From assembly GCA_021209875.1 (NCBI GenBank), contig JAGYVD010000001.1, positions 1,426,001-1,490,000 on the forward strand: DNA of 64,000 bases. Direction: 5' to 3'. Numbering within the stretch: position 1 is the first letter of the stretch; every line of letters begins with the position of its first letter. The notes beneath the pieces are model-generated. The model saw only the letters and a list, made by a program, of their open reading frames with translations. It did not search any database and was not told where the DNA came from. This DNA is from Rosellinia necatrix (lineage: Eukaryota; Ascomycota; Sordariomycetes; Xylariales; Xylariaceae). Shown piece by piece: positions 1 through 11,918 of the stretch. A program made the translations under genes and the position numbers.

Positions 1-185
1 AAGGCAAACAGAGCGGCGATTACGCTAACGATAGCAAACGAGACGGAGACACACATGATAACCAATGTCTCTGAATCTGTCGGGTCGATAACTTGCGTGT
101 TATCGCGCCTCGTCATGAAGGCATGATAAGCAGTCGAAACGAATTTGGTGGCTTCAACGACCATTCGCCGTTGCAGAGGAGCCAT
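1..185 (-). CDS. N-terminal end of a membrane protein, possibly Git3-like GPCR (partial)
   Basis: A reading frame opens at ATG 185-183 and runs off the left edge, giving 61 codons. It begins MAPLQRRMVVEATKF, has a polar stretch with VIDPTDSETL, and then a strongly hydrophobic segment (MCVSVSFAIVSVIAALFA, about residues 44-61) that looks like a first transmembrane helix. An N-terminal tail of about 40 residues followed by a helix of this kind is what I remember of fungal Git3/Gpr1-type glucose or nutrient-sensing G-protein coupled receptors, but only one helix is visible, so the family call is inference. Other multi-pass proteins would fit. No stop codon or frameshift lies in the visible part. 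Confidence 0.5.
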   Translation of the reverse strand, partial: MAPLQRRMVVEATKFVSTAYHAFMTRRDNTQVIDPTDSETLVIMCVSVSFAIVSVIAALFA

Positions 186-1065
186 GATCGTGAGCTAAGC
201 GAACAGCCAGACGAAGGATTGCAGGCGCGGCAGCCAGAGCCGAGCTCGAAGTTTTGATGCCTCTTTCCTTAGGTGAGCGCGAGTCACTGGGGTGGATTTG
301 AGGGCGTCATTTTCTCTTATTCATTGTTTTCAGCTCCGACAACCGTGTACTATATTCTCACACAACTATGAGCTCCTTTGGGAAATCCTCTACTAGGCAG
401 TGCAGATCTCGATGGCAAGAACAGCAGTGGTCTAGCAGGTGGGCAGCCGATGGGTTTCCAAACGGCGACTCGGGGGGCCAGACCAGATCGGACCCAATTT
501 CCTTCTCCGCTAGGATGCCGGCGATGTATACCGGTATCTGGTTCAAGAGGCAGTTCCCGTGCTCTTAGTAGGTACACATTGGAGAATATATCTAAGAGCA
601 GAAAGGGTCGGGGTTTGGCAGCGCGAGTGAGCGAGTGATGCGGTAGGAGAAGGTTCAATGCGGTAGTGGCGATCAGGGTTGTGTGCCTATCCATCCATGT
701 CAATTAACGCCGGGCCTCGGAAAGCATATTTCCTTAGCGCACCGCACCTGATAAGAATTCCGTGTGATCGAGGGCACTCTTGGGTCGATCGATGAATTAA
801 TAATTAATTTAGGGGAGGCGCCGGGAGTCGGTTGCATGAAAAACCGATCTGAGATAGCCTACCATGAAAGGTTTTTCACAAGAAACGAGAGGGAGAGGCG
901 GGAGACAATAGACGGCAGAAAGACTTGAGAGCGAGTGTCCGGCCCAGGTGTGCGTGTTTCGGCCTTCCAAAACAGGGGATAAATAATAGCACAATTTGGG
1001 CCTCAACGTCCGAGGCAATTCTGAAAAGCAGGAATTATTCGACGTGGTACGGATTAGCATGTAGG

Positions 1066-1170
1066 CAGGCAAGCAATCAAGCAACCAGAGCAACAACCAA
1101 AGCAACCAAAGCAGCCGAGCAACCAAGCAACCGAGAGCAACCGAGTAACCGAGTAACTAAGCAACCAAGT
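1066..1170. repeat. Degenerate GCAACCAA tandem repeat
   Basis: Imperfect copies of a GCAACCAA/GCAACCGA word follow each other for about 100 bp. They give spurious frames on both strands and are non-coding as far as I can see. Confidence 0.75.
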
Positions 1171-1370
1171 ACATACATAACCGGGCGGGCTGGCAAGCAA
1201 GGCATGTGTTGTGCTTGAAAGCGACGCGCCCAAGTGGCCGGGCCTCGCTCCCAATAGATAGATAGGTACAGCCACAAAAAGTCCCCCGTTGCCAGATCCA
1301 GCGGCGGCACGCTGGCCTCGTCACTCGCTCGGCCCTGATCCCCCGCGCGCATGGCATCTGGCATAGGGGA

Positions 1371-1438
1371 GGGTTGTTGGTTGACTATGGTTGGCGTTGG
1401 CTGGCTCTGGTTGGCTTTGGTTGGCTTGGGTTGTTGGT
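1371..1438. repeat. GGTTGGCT-type tandem repeat
   Basis: Repeated TTGGCT/TTGGTT words over about 65 bp, roughly complementary in composition to the CAACCAA tract 250 bp upstream. Simple-sequence DNA, no coding support. Confidence 0.6.
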
Positions 1439-3554
1439 CCCAAGACAGCGGTGAACTTGGATAAACTCAGGTAGTTAGCCCAGGCTATGCACAGAACTGC
1501 ACCTACCGGCACTACCTAGGACTAGCACGGGCGGTGCCATGACGACGGGAACGGCGGACCTCTCCCTGCACTAGTAGGAGAGATGAAATTGCTGTCGCAG
1601 AAAGAAGGGCAGAAAAGCATGTGTGGCCGATTGACGATTGGGCACAAGTGACACAGCATATGGCCCCCGGGTGCGCCTTCCGGTCCGGTGACTTACACTG
1701 GGTTGGTTGCCTGATCTGATGTTGCTTGCTTGAGCGGTCGCGGGGCGGTCAGGAGATGAAGCCGCACCTGCAAGATCATCCGTATTTTGCAGCAGGCAGG
1801 TAGGGAGGCAAGCAGGTAATCAGGGCCAGGTCGGTACCAGGCAGTCCAGCCGCCCGAGTGCATGATTGTTGGTACACCAGCGGATCCGGGTACCTGGCTC
1901 CCCTCCCCTACCCAACAAGTGCGCAACCCAGGCCGGACACCACCACCTGGCAGCCTCCAGCCAGTACATTAGGAGCTACCGACCCAGGTGCTCGACATTC
2001 TCCCCTCGACCTCCCACTGTGACTGGATAGCGTCGGGACGGCAGCCTCCTGACCACCGAGTTGACGATCGGCGGCTGGATCAGCTAATCAGACCGCGACA
2101 CGCCCGCATTCCAGCACCCAACAATGGCCAAGTTTTACACTGCCTACCTACATCAATCTACCGTACCCCACGATTTCTTTTGGCGATGGCCTATCGCATA
2201 TGTCTATAGAATGAGACCAGCAAGCACGCATCACTCACTCCCTTCCCTCTCCTCTCCTCTCCTCCGTGACGTGATGTCCGATGCCCCGGCATGAACCAGT
2301 TCAGTGGCCGTCATTGGCCGAAGCCTCCACCGAGGAGCGATGGACCCTGGTTTTGGTTCAAACATGACATGTCACGTCACATATTGCGAGGGAGTGATAG
2401 AAATCTTAAAAAAAAAAAAAAAAATTTTTTTACAAAACAAAACAAAAACAAATCGCGATCGAGATAGGAGAAAAAGCGGCTAGAAGAAGGCCCGGAAGAA
2501 AGAAGCGAGCGAGTAAGGAGCCGACTTTAGTAGGCCATTTCTACACAATATAACCCGGCCAACCGCATTTCCCCGAACCGACACTTCGAGCTCATAGCGT
2601 TACTGCCTCCGTCTCCCCTCGATCTTGACCTTGTATATAAAACCGTAACAATAGGCTCTTCCAGACCCAAATAATCCACCCCACGACCTATCGACAGCCG
2701 GTTCGCGCTTGCGGCCGGTGGCAGGGTAAGCAAGGCTCTGCTGGAGTAGTTGCCTGCGTTTCGCTTAATCACGAGCTGGCCTCCGCTGGATTGAACTGGC
2801 CTCGAGTCATGGCTAAGGTCATAATGATTCAGGCCGGATTATAGGGGCCTCATGGGTGCCCGAACTAGGATGGGAGCCGGCTGGATACGTCACGACTACG
2901 TCAGGTCGCCATCACTATAGCACATGTTGCCCTCTGGGTGGCATCTATTCTTTCGGTGTATCACGATCCCCGGCGGGATCTGGTGAGGCGGCTCCTTAAA
3001 CCAGCTCGAGTTGGGGCCTTGCATCGCACCCGCGCAGAATGCATACTGACATGAAGCCAACCGACCACCCAAGCCGTGCAGTAGTCACAGATTCGGCAAA
3101 AAGGTTGGTCAAGCTTCATGCAAATATTATTGATTTAGAGAAGGCAAAGAAAGTTTTGCCCGTTTCTTGTATAGCCTCTTCCGATATTCTTGTACCGTGG
3201 ACTCTCCTTCCATCCTGATCCCCCGATTTGAGCCACTTATTTGACCCCCTGCGGTCCTATCACCAGACCGCGAATGCATCAATAGATCAGACTAAACTTT
3301 TCGCTTTCCTGGCTTCTCACCATCCTTAGGCGGGCCATTCATCGTTACATAATCGCGGGGAAAAAAGTAAATAGACATTGAAACAATTCTGTTCGAAACC
3401 GATCTCGTAAATGATGTTACGCCACGCTATTGAACACAATGGTATTCCGAGTAGCGTCGCTGTCGCTGTCGCTATCGCCGTCGCCGACCGAAACGACTCA
3501 TGTGGGTAGAGGGACCGAAATGAACAAGGAATAATATATATCCGGAACCGGTTA

Positions 3555-4503
3555 TTATTGTAGCTCCGCAGGGCCATCCTGGTGCACGCCGGCCCAGCCG
3601 TTCGCCAAACCATTGGCTGGCGGCGGGACGGGCTTCCGATACGGGATATACTGAGGCGGCTTTGAGATGTTTGCGTGCGGGGTTGGCTCTGGGTGCGAAT
3701 ACCGGGGGTGGGCTTGTTCCCCGGAAAACCGGCTAATAGAACCGTCTGTCTGGTACGCGGCATCCGCAGCAGCGCGGATTCTACCACCCGCCCCGTTGGC
3801 GGTGCGCGAGCTCATCGACCCGTTGGGCGACGTGCCCGGGCTCGGGTTCTTGGAGGACGCCAGGGCAGCCTTCTGGCAGAGGCGCTCGACGAGCGTGCCG
3901 TGGGCGTTCTTCAGCGTCTTCTTGACGAAGCCCGCCATCATGAAGTTGCAGCGGAGCTCGACATCCTGTATTTGTGGGTCCAGCCACTGGTTAGCGTTCA
4001 TTCGGCGCATTTCAATACAACCAAATCAATCTCGATGCCCAAAAGCAGATGGATAAAACCGGAGGTAGGGGAAGTAGATTAGTGAAACCAACCTCGCGGA
4101 GATACAGCCCCTGCCTAGGGGCGCCTAGTCCTATCTCGACGGGTTCGAGAGGCTCGCCGGGTAGAGTCCCGCCGAGAGTCCAGCGCTCGCGGATATCGGT
4201 GCTTAACGGAGCGTAGCAATGCGTCTGGATCCCGTCCGGGAGGTCGTTGAAGGCGGCGGTATATTCGATCTGGCCGGACACGAGCCCACCCGGGAGGTAG
4301 GAGATCCTGTCCGTCAGGCTCCACCAGACGCAGCGAGTCTCTTCGTCGGGGGCGTGCGGCGGCGGCGGGATGGGGTGCCGCTCGATGATGAGCGGGTTCA
4401 GGTCGATCATCTCCTGATGATCGTGCAGGAAGGCGATGACGGCCTCGCGCGTGATGCCCGCGGGCAGCGGCGAGATGGTCGTGAACGTTGTGCGCTTCGA
4501 CAT
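3555..4503 (-). CDS. DUF7053-like conserved fungal protein
   Basis: Two exons fit: 4503-4093 and 3986-3555, joined by a 106-bp intron (donor GTTGGT, acceptor CTAACCAG, phase 0), giving about 279 aa. The first exon (MSKRTTFTTISPLPAG onward) with its WWSLTDRISYLPGG and YAPLSTDIRERWTLGG segments resembles the fungal DUF7053 family as I remember it; the join restores LRE-WLDPQIQDVELRCNFMMAGFVKKTL, the usual end of that domain. The remaining about 100 residues are Pro/Ser/Gly-rich and disordered. DUF7053 has no established biochemical function. The domain resembles START/SRPBCC-like ligand-binding folds only loosely, and I make no functional claim. The first exon is clearly more GC-rich than the flanking DNA. 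The start is the only ATG at the head of the conserved block. Confidence 0.8.
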
Positions 4504-6656
4504 TCTGGCGTCCTCTCGTCGTGTAAATGGCGACGAGATAAAACCGCCGCTCGTCGTTTATTCGAAGCGGCCGAGGGAGATATAGGCGGCACAAGTATCG
4601 TAGAGGCGACTCGGCCGGGAAGGTCCTCCGGCGCGGGCCAGCTGCGTCCCTTGCTGGATATCCCGTAATCGAAGCGGCTCGTTCGCTAATCCTTTCTGAG
4701 GAATAGGGCCGCGGCAAACTAGTGGTAGCAGCTTCTTCTTTCAGCTTCGCGGAAAGCTAAGCTTCAGCTGGGGGTTGCGCGCAAGATCGATCCTCGGAAG
4801 CAGTCACGTCGAAGTGTCGAAATCATAACTCGTCATGAGGTTTGAGGGTTTCGGTAGAGACAGACAAATATAAAGGGAGGGAGAGAGGGAGGTAGTTAGT
4901 TAGGTAGATAGGGGGTAGACGTCGGATAGACCGTCTACAAGTACGGGGCCAGCAGGAAACATTAAAGGAGCAACAAACATGATGATATTTTATTCCGGGT
5001 AGGATGTAACTAGTTACACGGCAGGAGATCCTGTTATAATACCCAATGTAGCTAATAATAAGAATAAGATGCGGCGTGAGGAGACTGGCGCAGCACATGT
5101 CAGTTAGTTACATAACTAACACTACCTTGGTACAACAGGACTCGAGACGCTCCGGTTTTGGATGCAGGTACCTACCTACAGTGGTATGTACATATGTACA
5201 TACAGAATGGGTCATGAACCGATGCGGGAGGCAAACCGCACCGAGGCAGCCCAAGTGGATCCCGTGTGAATGACATCAGTTCAAGAGACGTGGCTTAGTG
5301 CATGCTCTAACTGCACATTAGGGAGGTCGTTCTGGCTGGTATCGACCTAGGCGCCGGCCAGGTAGATAATTCGGGACAAAATAGCCGAGTAAAGAGATAT
5401 TTATGTACCCTACCCAACAGGCACGGTCGCGAGATACCGTCGTTGGTCGCGACGGGTGGTACCTTCTCTACCGCCGGCCCAGCATAGCAGAGGTTGGTAC
5501 TGTAAGGGTCCCCCACAAAGTCCCGAGCGCTAGGCGGGCTACCGATATGGCCTAGGTAAGTAGGTACCTTGGGGTACTTCTCGTATGCTCCTACCTATAA
5601 CTACCTATATACCTATACTCGAATGGTATCAACGGAGAACCCGGGAGGTCGCCAGCCTAACAAGATGGAAGGGACGACAAGCCAGCTAGCTAGCTGCCTT
5701 AGACGTACCAGCATGCACATATTATGTGCTCGGGTTTTTACCCATCGTTAACCGCGACAGTTGGCGTTATTTACTCAAAGTGGTAAATAAGATGGCCGAG
5801 CTACGTGGGCCCTGTCGCGCCTCCAAGCAAAGAGCCAGTAGAACCCCCTAAAAGGATCCATCGGCTCATCGAGGGAGGTTCTCTGGTGCTGTTGTCGGTC
5901 AACGTTTGGCTCCACTTCAAACGGCCTTCAAACCATCGGCAGTTCGAATATGTATGTATTCGGGCAGAGTCCGGGGTCTGTGAGAGACATTCAAGCGTTT
6001 GTGGTATATTGGTTGCCCAGAACACGTCTCCACCCGCTGTCAGGGCTGTGGAGAGGCTGCGAATCGTTCCTAAGCCGAGCCCGCTGTTACAGTGGGTTAC
6101 AGAAGCAGGTGCACATAGTGTAATACTAGGTGGGTTTAAGTACTTGTGTAGTGGGCACTATGTGCTTAGATAAGTACTTACGCAGTAGGTCGGCGCGCTA
6201 GCAACCTTCTACACCTCTACACTTACGGCACATCTCGACTGCTTGGTAATACATTGCTCTGGTTGGTAACTGGCGCACTACCGCAGACAGGCCTTACATA
6301 ACTACTTAGTAATTAACTAATCACCATTGACCTGTAGGTAGATTAGATGCTTTACCCGTCAAACACGCACCGGCACGCACTGGCACGCACCGGCACGCAC
6401 CGGCACGCCCTCCCGCTGGTGAAGAGGCACTATGATGGGGCATAAAGTGTGCAGGTATCTAGTTATCGAGATACACATGTATGCGTGTATGTACCTCCCT
6501 TAGGTACCTGGTAGGTTGGATCGAAGGCGCGGGAAGCGGATTCTCCGTTCTCCGAGCCCATTGGTCTATACGGCTTGGCGTCTAGGCAGTCTGGGCATGG
6601 ATGCGAGCCAAGATGTCGTACCGCGCATCACAGCCAACATCGCGCCCCATTGGCAG
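4504..6656. other. Intergenic tract with palindromic TAGGTA words
   Basis: No gene can be supported. The tract contains several TAGGTA/TACCTA words (for example around 5160-5190 and 5550-5610) and a 10-bp tandem repeat at 6371-6410. It separates the ORC4 3' end from the DUF7053 5' end, so it should hold the DUF7053 promoter. Confidence 0.6.
6371..6410. repeat. 10-bp minisatellite, unit CGGCACGCAC
   Basis: Four nearly perfect copies of CGGCACGCAC in a row; the second copy has T for C at its first base and the last copy ends CCC. Confidence 0.9.
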
Positions 6657-9385
6657 CTATATTTGACTACACCACTTGGCCAGAAAGCCGGGTAGTTCGA
6701 CAGCCGAGGGTATCTCTTCAAGCGAAACATCCATCTTCCACATCTTCCCCTCAAGCCCGCCGTGTGCAGCATTGGACCTGCCGCCTATGCCAGCGGGGAT
6801 GAGCAGGCCCAGCGACACCAACCGCTCCCATGCCATCACCGCAACGCCACGGCTCCATACCCTCGCCCCGGCCCCCAGAGCCAGTAGGCCGGAGCTGGCT
6901 GTCTGTGCCCGTTGTTTGCCCATCTGGCTACTGTACTCGTCATACGCCATCGCGAAATTAACAGTGTCAGTATGTGCAATGATATCGAGTCGGGCGGCCG
7001 AGATAAGCAACGCCAGCTCGAGATCGGATAACGCTGCGAGGAGTTGGAGTTTGGATTCCTGTGGCTCTAATGAAATAACACTAGATGGTGGAGGAAGTGC
7101 TAATTCGAGCGACGACATCGACAGGCCCGACAAAGGCTGAATGCACGAACCGAGGAATGCCGATACGGATTTTGTCGTATAGAACTGGTATTCCAGGTGG
7201 TCTTCGAAGGCCGGGGTCTGGCGAAGAGCCTAGTTCTTATTAGCAATGGATAGCGCGAGACAGGGGTATGGATAAACCCGCCTCGATCTTCTTGTTCCAA
7301 TAGTCGTGGAACTCGTCGTATCCCTTGAGACCAGTATCAAAGCCTTCTGCTTCGAGGTCTTCTTGATCCACCACCAGCCCCTGCTTGCAGATATCCCAAT
7401 ACGCTGGCAAGGATTTCGGGAGAGACATGTAGACGTATCGGTGGCTAAAACGACTCTTGACTCGCTTCTCTAAGCTCTCTACCACGTCAATCCGTGTTGT
7501 CAAACCAAGCACAGCTATGGGAGCCTTCCTCGCTTGGGCAATATCGAAGAGGTTGTATAACAACGTCTGCCGTGCATGTGTTGCGAACAACTCAAACTCG
7601 TCGATGATAAATATCACCGACTTAGATGTCATGCCGTCTTCTGCCCCCGTGATTTCTTCCGGGTGGGATAAAAGAGCCAAAAGAGACGCCATGGTGTCGG
7701 CATAGTTATTAGTCTACATGCGTTAGCCATCGACTGAAACCAAAACCCAATACAGAAGGGCCAGGCGTATTCAACTTACCTTATTAACCAAGTCGTCTTC
7801 GATTTCCATTTCCCTACCGAGCTGGCGCCAGATCTCCTTGAGCGCAAGTTTGTCATCTGTATGAATGAATCCATTAAGGCGAATGACGTGAAACTCTTCG
7901 AAGTGTTCGACCCGAAGACTAGAAAGAATCTCTTCAACCATCTATTATGCTTATTAGCCATGATACCAAACCAATCCACGGTTAACCTACGGTCGTCTTC
8001 CCGCACCCACGCCCCCCAATGACCATCATCGAATTCCCCTCGCCAGCAAGCACGGTCTGTTCTACGAGCTGGTATGCCTTGTCGTAGGCCTCGCTCTGGC
8101 CACGGAGTTTTATTCGACGATGGCCAGAACAGCGATCAAGCAGTATACGCTGCATCTTCCTCAAGTGCTGTTCAAAATTGGGTATTTCGGGAATCGCAGT
8201 CGATACAGCGGCCTTCCTTCCTGCCACATCCGGTCGGCTAGGCAGGACGTCATCTTGCGAACAAGTCCGACAGATCCAATCGCCTTCCGGTATAGTCGGG
8301 ACATTGTAGCACTTCTGATGGAATCCGGTATCACAAACCTCACAAAAGATGATCTCGTTTGGCGGTTCCGAATGGGGCTCCAAACATACAGCGCAGACCT
8401 CGTCATCCTCGTCGTCTTCATCATCGCCCTCTCCTTGCTTTTCGTCATTTTCCGCATTATCCCTTGGCTTCTCGACGCCTAGGAGGATAGGAACGTCCTT
8501 AAACCCGCGGGGTTCCGAGTTGCGTATAGCGGAGACCAATGTAGGTCTCGGTACCACGCCCCCTTCTGGTATATCCGAACCAGCTTCATCACTCTCAAAA
8601 ACGACTGTCTTGACTTGCCGACCTGGCTTCCTCTTTTGGGGTGACAAAATGCCCTTCAGCTTGGAGGGTTCAGGGGCTGCATTAGAGACGCTTCTTCCCG
8701 CCTCCGCATATATACGTGCCTTGACGGCAAGCGGGAACTTCGTCTCTGCCTCTTTGAATTTTGGTTTCGGCGGCCGCCCTCTTCTACGAGGCGTGGCCAC
8801 ATCCGTCTTGTTACCGACAGAAGTTTTAGATTCCCGGGCAACTCGTTTTCTAGTTGTAGAGGGCGCCAGGGGGGTTGAGGCACTAGTATCCGCGGGTTTT
8901 CGTTTCGAGGGTGTCACCGGGATATTCTCGTGTTCGTCTTGGGTTTCCCCGGCAGATTCCACCTCGTTATCGGAAGTCGGCACTTCGTATAACCGTTTCG
9001 TAACGCTCGGGTTCTTCAGTCGTCTCCCGAAATCAAGCTTCCTCGGCTTGCTCAAGAACGTCTCCGCCCCTTCACCATCGCCGTCGTCTTCGTCGCTGTT
9101 AGGTACATCGTAAGCGGATTCTGCCACCGTGCTGTCCTGTTCATCGACTGGCTTGCCCCGGGATCTATTGCGTCGTCCGGGTCGATGCTGGGCACCACCA
9201 ATGGCCGAAGTAATAGCGGAAAGTCCCTTGGGAGTCGACCGCGGCGAGGCGGTGACACTGTTGAGGCGGCGCTTCTTAGCGGTCAGGGCCACGGTAGATG
9301 GCGAGGGCGCAGGTGACGAACCCAAGTCGGGTCCGGGTTGAGCTCGCTTTCGACGACCAGACTCGGGAGTTTGGTTAGGAGCCAT
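6657..9385 (-). CDS. ORC4: Origin recognition complex subunit 4 with N-terminal PHD finger
   Basis: Four exons: 9385-7991, 7941-7780, 7713-7282 and 7229-6657, about 853 aa. ORC4 is an AAA+ subunit of the nuclear complex that binds replication origins and loads MCM. Residues 1-325 are disordered and basic/acidic, with an AT-hook-like RRRGRPPKPKF near 200. A canonical PHD finger follows (Cys 331, 334, 348, 351, His 356, Cys 359, 372, 375). Next comes the AAA+ domain: Walker A GGRGCGKTT (457-465), Walker B VIFIIDEFELF (about 552-562), then the winged-helix part with EYQFYTTKSVSAFL. Introns 1 and 2 have GTAGGT and GTAAGT donors, both phase 0. The last intron keeps frame only with a GC donor (see findings). 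A PHD finger ahead of ORC4 is, to my memory, seen in other filamentous ascomycetes and absent from yeast and animal ORC4. Identity is secure. Confidence 0.93.
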
Positions 9386-11918
9386 GGGCGTGCATCAAGT
9401 CCATGCGGGTGCGTGCTAACTCGTCACGTATGTTCAAATTGCCCCAGGGTGCAGAATTGGATATGGCTGTAGCTGGGGACGTGGGGCGTGGAGCGTGGAG
9501 CGTGGAGCGTGGAGCATGGAGCGTGGTGGCTGCCACAGGTTGAGTTGTTCAATGTGTGCCATCGTGAGTTGACGCGGTCAAGCGCGAAACTGCGAAAGCG
9601 CAACTGAGATGATTCTCGTTACCATTAGTGGGTCGGTCCATTTACGGGAAGCCCAGATGTAGGCTTAGGTACCCGTTCAGACAGCGTAGTGGGCCCAGCC
9701 AAGACACCACTTACACCAGGTAGGTACCTACTACCAGGTAGCCAATACCTATCTACCTAACCAACCATACTTACTTAGTGTACATATAACTGCATTATTA
9801 AACTCGCAACCCGTCTCCATTGACTACACTAGGTAAGGCGCAATGTAATAATTCTATTTATAAGCGGTATATGACACACAGTGATCATCCAAACAGTTCA
9901 GTAGGCAATGCGAAATATGGACAAGTGATGAGTTACTATCAACACGGGCTCAAGTTGGTGCCCTTTGGCTTATGGGCGGCATTGTTAAAAATATAAACGT
10001 TGATACCATACCTCGTTTTTTTTCTCCCGATTGTTTCTAACTACGATAGTCGGGGCTATGTCTAGGCCCTTTTTAAAGCTACGTTTCCATTGTAGTATAT
10101 TTAATTCCCTCATACCCCTGATCAGTCACTCTCGCATCAATCTTGTGAAGCATATCTTCAACTCGTCTTAAGTATCACAAAAATGAGGCCCAGGGCAGAA
10201 CAATATACATAAATCAGATAATAGCTAGTGGGGACTATCCGGAAGGAATTAACTTCCCCCTTTGTACAATAAGATAGGCTGTCTCTGTGATTATCGGTAG
10301 CTGGGGCTGTGAGTGTAAGGGATCGCAATACTTGATCTTCTTCAACACATAACCGTTGTATCAGGTCGTGTGAGAATCAATACTAGTAATAACGTCGGTT
10401 CTTCACATGGCTACAAGACAAGTTTGTTATATAAGAGTGCAACTGACGAATTTCTATCCGCCCAACTAATAATACAATAACATGTAATAGCGACAATTGG
10501 TCAAGCTCCCGCCTCAATAATTTTACTCTTTTGCTAGCAGTGTAAGGATATTGTGGTACTACAGTTGAGTTTTGTTGTGAAAATATCGTAATAATGAAGA
10601 GATAATGACGGTAAGGACGCTATATTATGTATGGCTATATACTACAATGTATTTTTTTAATGAATAGATGCATAATCAACCTTTCCAAGGCAATATCTTA
10701 TCACCTCGTCTTAGGTGATGTTTGGTATGGCAGCCGGATCATGGCGTCAAATTCAATACTTCAAAATCATTGCCAAGTGGTTTGCCAATGATACAATGAT
10801 ATTTAAAGGCGCTGATAAGGTAGTAAGTGGTCGTCAATTATGAAAGCCCTATGCTTGTATATTATTACGACTAATTACAAGTTCCAGTCGCATACTCTAT
10901 ATCTTAGCTTTATTATTATTTGCAACCTAACTGCCCCCGCCAAATTTTTTTTTTTTTTTAACTCGGACACCAGTTCACATGAATGGAGTTACGCCAGTTA
11001 CTCTTGCGCGTGATGAGACCCTTGATTATCCCCCACGTGAACTTGTTGGTTGTCAGGATTAAGTGATGAACTGTGGCTTAGCAGTTATCGAGGTAATTAT
11101 ATGTGCTAAAGTTACTAAATCTAACAGGGAGGCATCATTTTCACTTTGAATTCGTCCCTAAATATATCTATTAAGAAAAGGCAGAGAAACATATTTTCCT
11201 ATATGGGCCCATCGGTGTGTCATATGAAGAATGTCCAGAGTGAGGTCTAATCACCAGGAGGTAACAGTCGTGTCGCAAGTAGATAGCTGAGTATGCGGGT
11301 AGGGCTTAATATTATTGATTCCTGGGCCTACCATCTAAGGTGGGAGGCCTTCAGTCCTTATATACACCAATGTGCCCCTGGAGCTACACCGTAGGGTAGC
11401 TGGTACCTCGCCATGTGCTTTATCTATCTGACACCGTGCTAGGTGATAAAAACGCCATAACATCGCATTTTATTTACCTTAGAATTTATAGTGTATAAAA
11501 TATACTTATTTTTTGAATCGTAAAGTGACGGATGATATGCTTGAAGGATACTACTAGTTACTCATCGGAACTCACTACGCTCAGGTCACATTAAAGTACG
11601 TATAAATGTTAGGATTATGGGCTTAGTAGTACTGCACGATACGTCTTTCATAAGCGCGGACAAGGATTCATGTCAGGAGCAATGTTGATCAATTTAGACA
11701 TTACCCAAATGAACCAACACCAAAGCAATCAATCATTAAAAGCCGTGCGTGGAGAAGCGAAAAATCCCAAGAAGACATGACATATACCCAGGGCGACACC
11801 CATGATCGGTGTCGTTGAGTCTTGCCCCAGACACCCAACCAACGCCTTGACCCGAACCCCAAGTTCACACGATCGGCTTGACCACCGGCTGAGGGAGTCG
11901 AAGGACTCTCGGATTGAT
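9386..11918. other. AT-rich gene-free tract
   Basis: No open frame of note occurs between about 9800 and 11700. The composition turns AT-rich with many TAA/TTA/ATA words, unlike the flanking genes. Such tracts in Pezizomycotina are often transposon remains mutated by repeat-induced point mutation (RIP), but I see no terminal repeats or recognisable transposase frame. The first 400 bp is the ORC4 upstream region and holds a GTGGAGC minisatellite and TAGGTACC words (9660-9770). Confidence 0.5.
9487..9526. repeat. 7-bp minisatellite, unit GTGGAGC
   Basis: Five to six tandem copies of GTGGAGC, one with A for G at its first base, about 100 bp upstream of the ORC4 start codon. Confidence 0.85.

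Larger units (their letters stand above)
186..3554. other. Intergenic tract with low-complexity repeats
   Basis: No gene can be supported here. The open frames are short and made of low-complexity sequence. The tract holds GCAACCAA-type repeats (about 1066-1170), GGTTGGCT-type repeats (1371-1438) and an A17/T7 run near 2408-2431. It is the upstream region of the membrane-protein gene at the left edge and the downstream region of the DUF7053 gene. Confidence 0.6.

Noticed and set aside
8349..9113. 254-codon plus-strand frame opposite ORC4
   Set aside because: It is the antisense shadow of the first ORC4 exon; its Ser-rich content follows from the acidic/basic codons on the coding strand.
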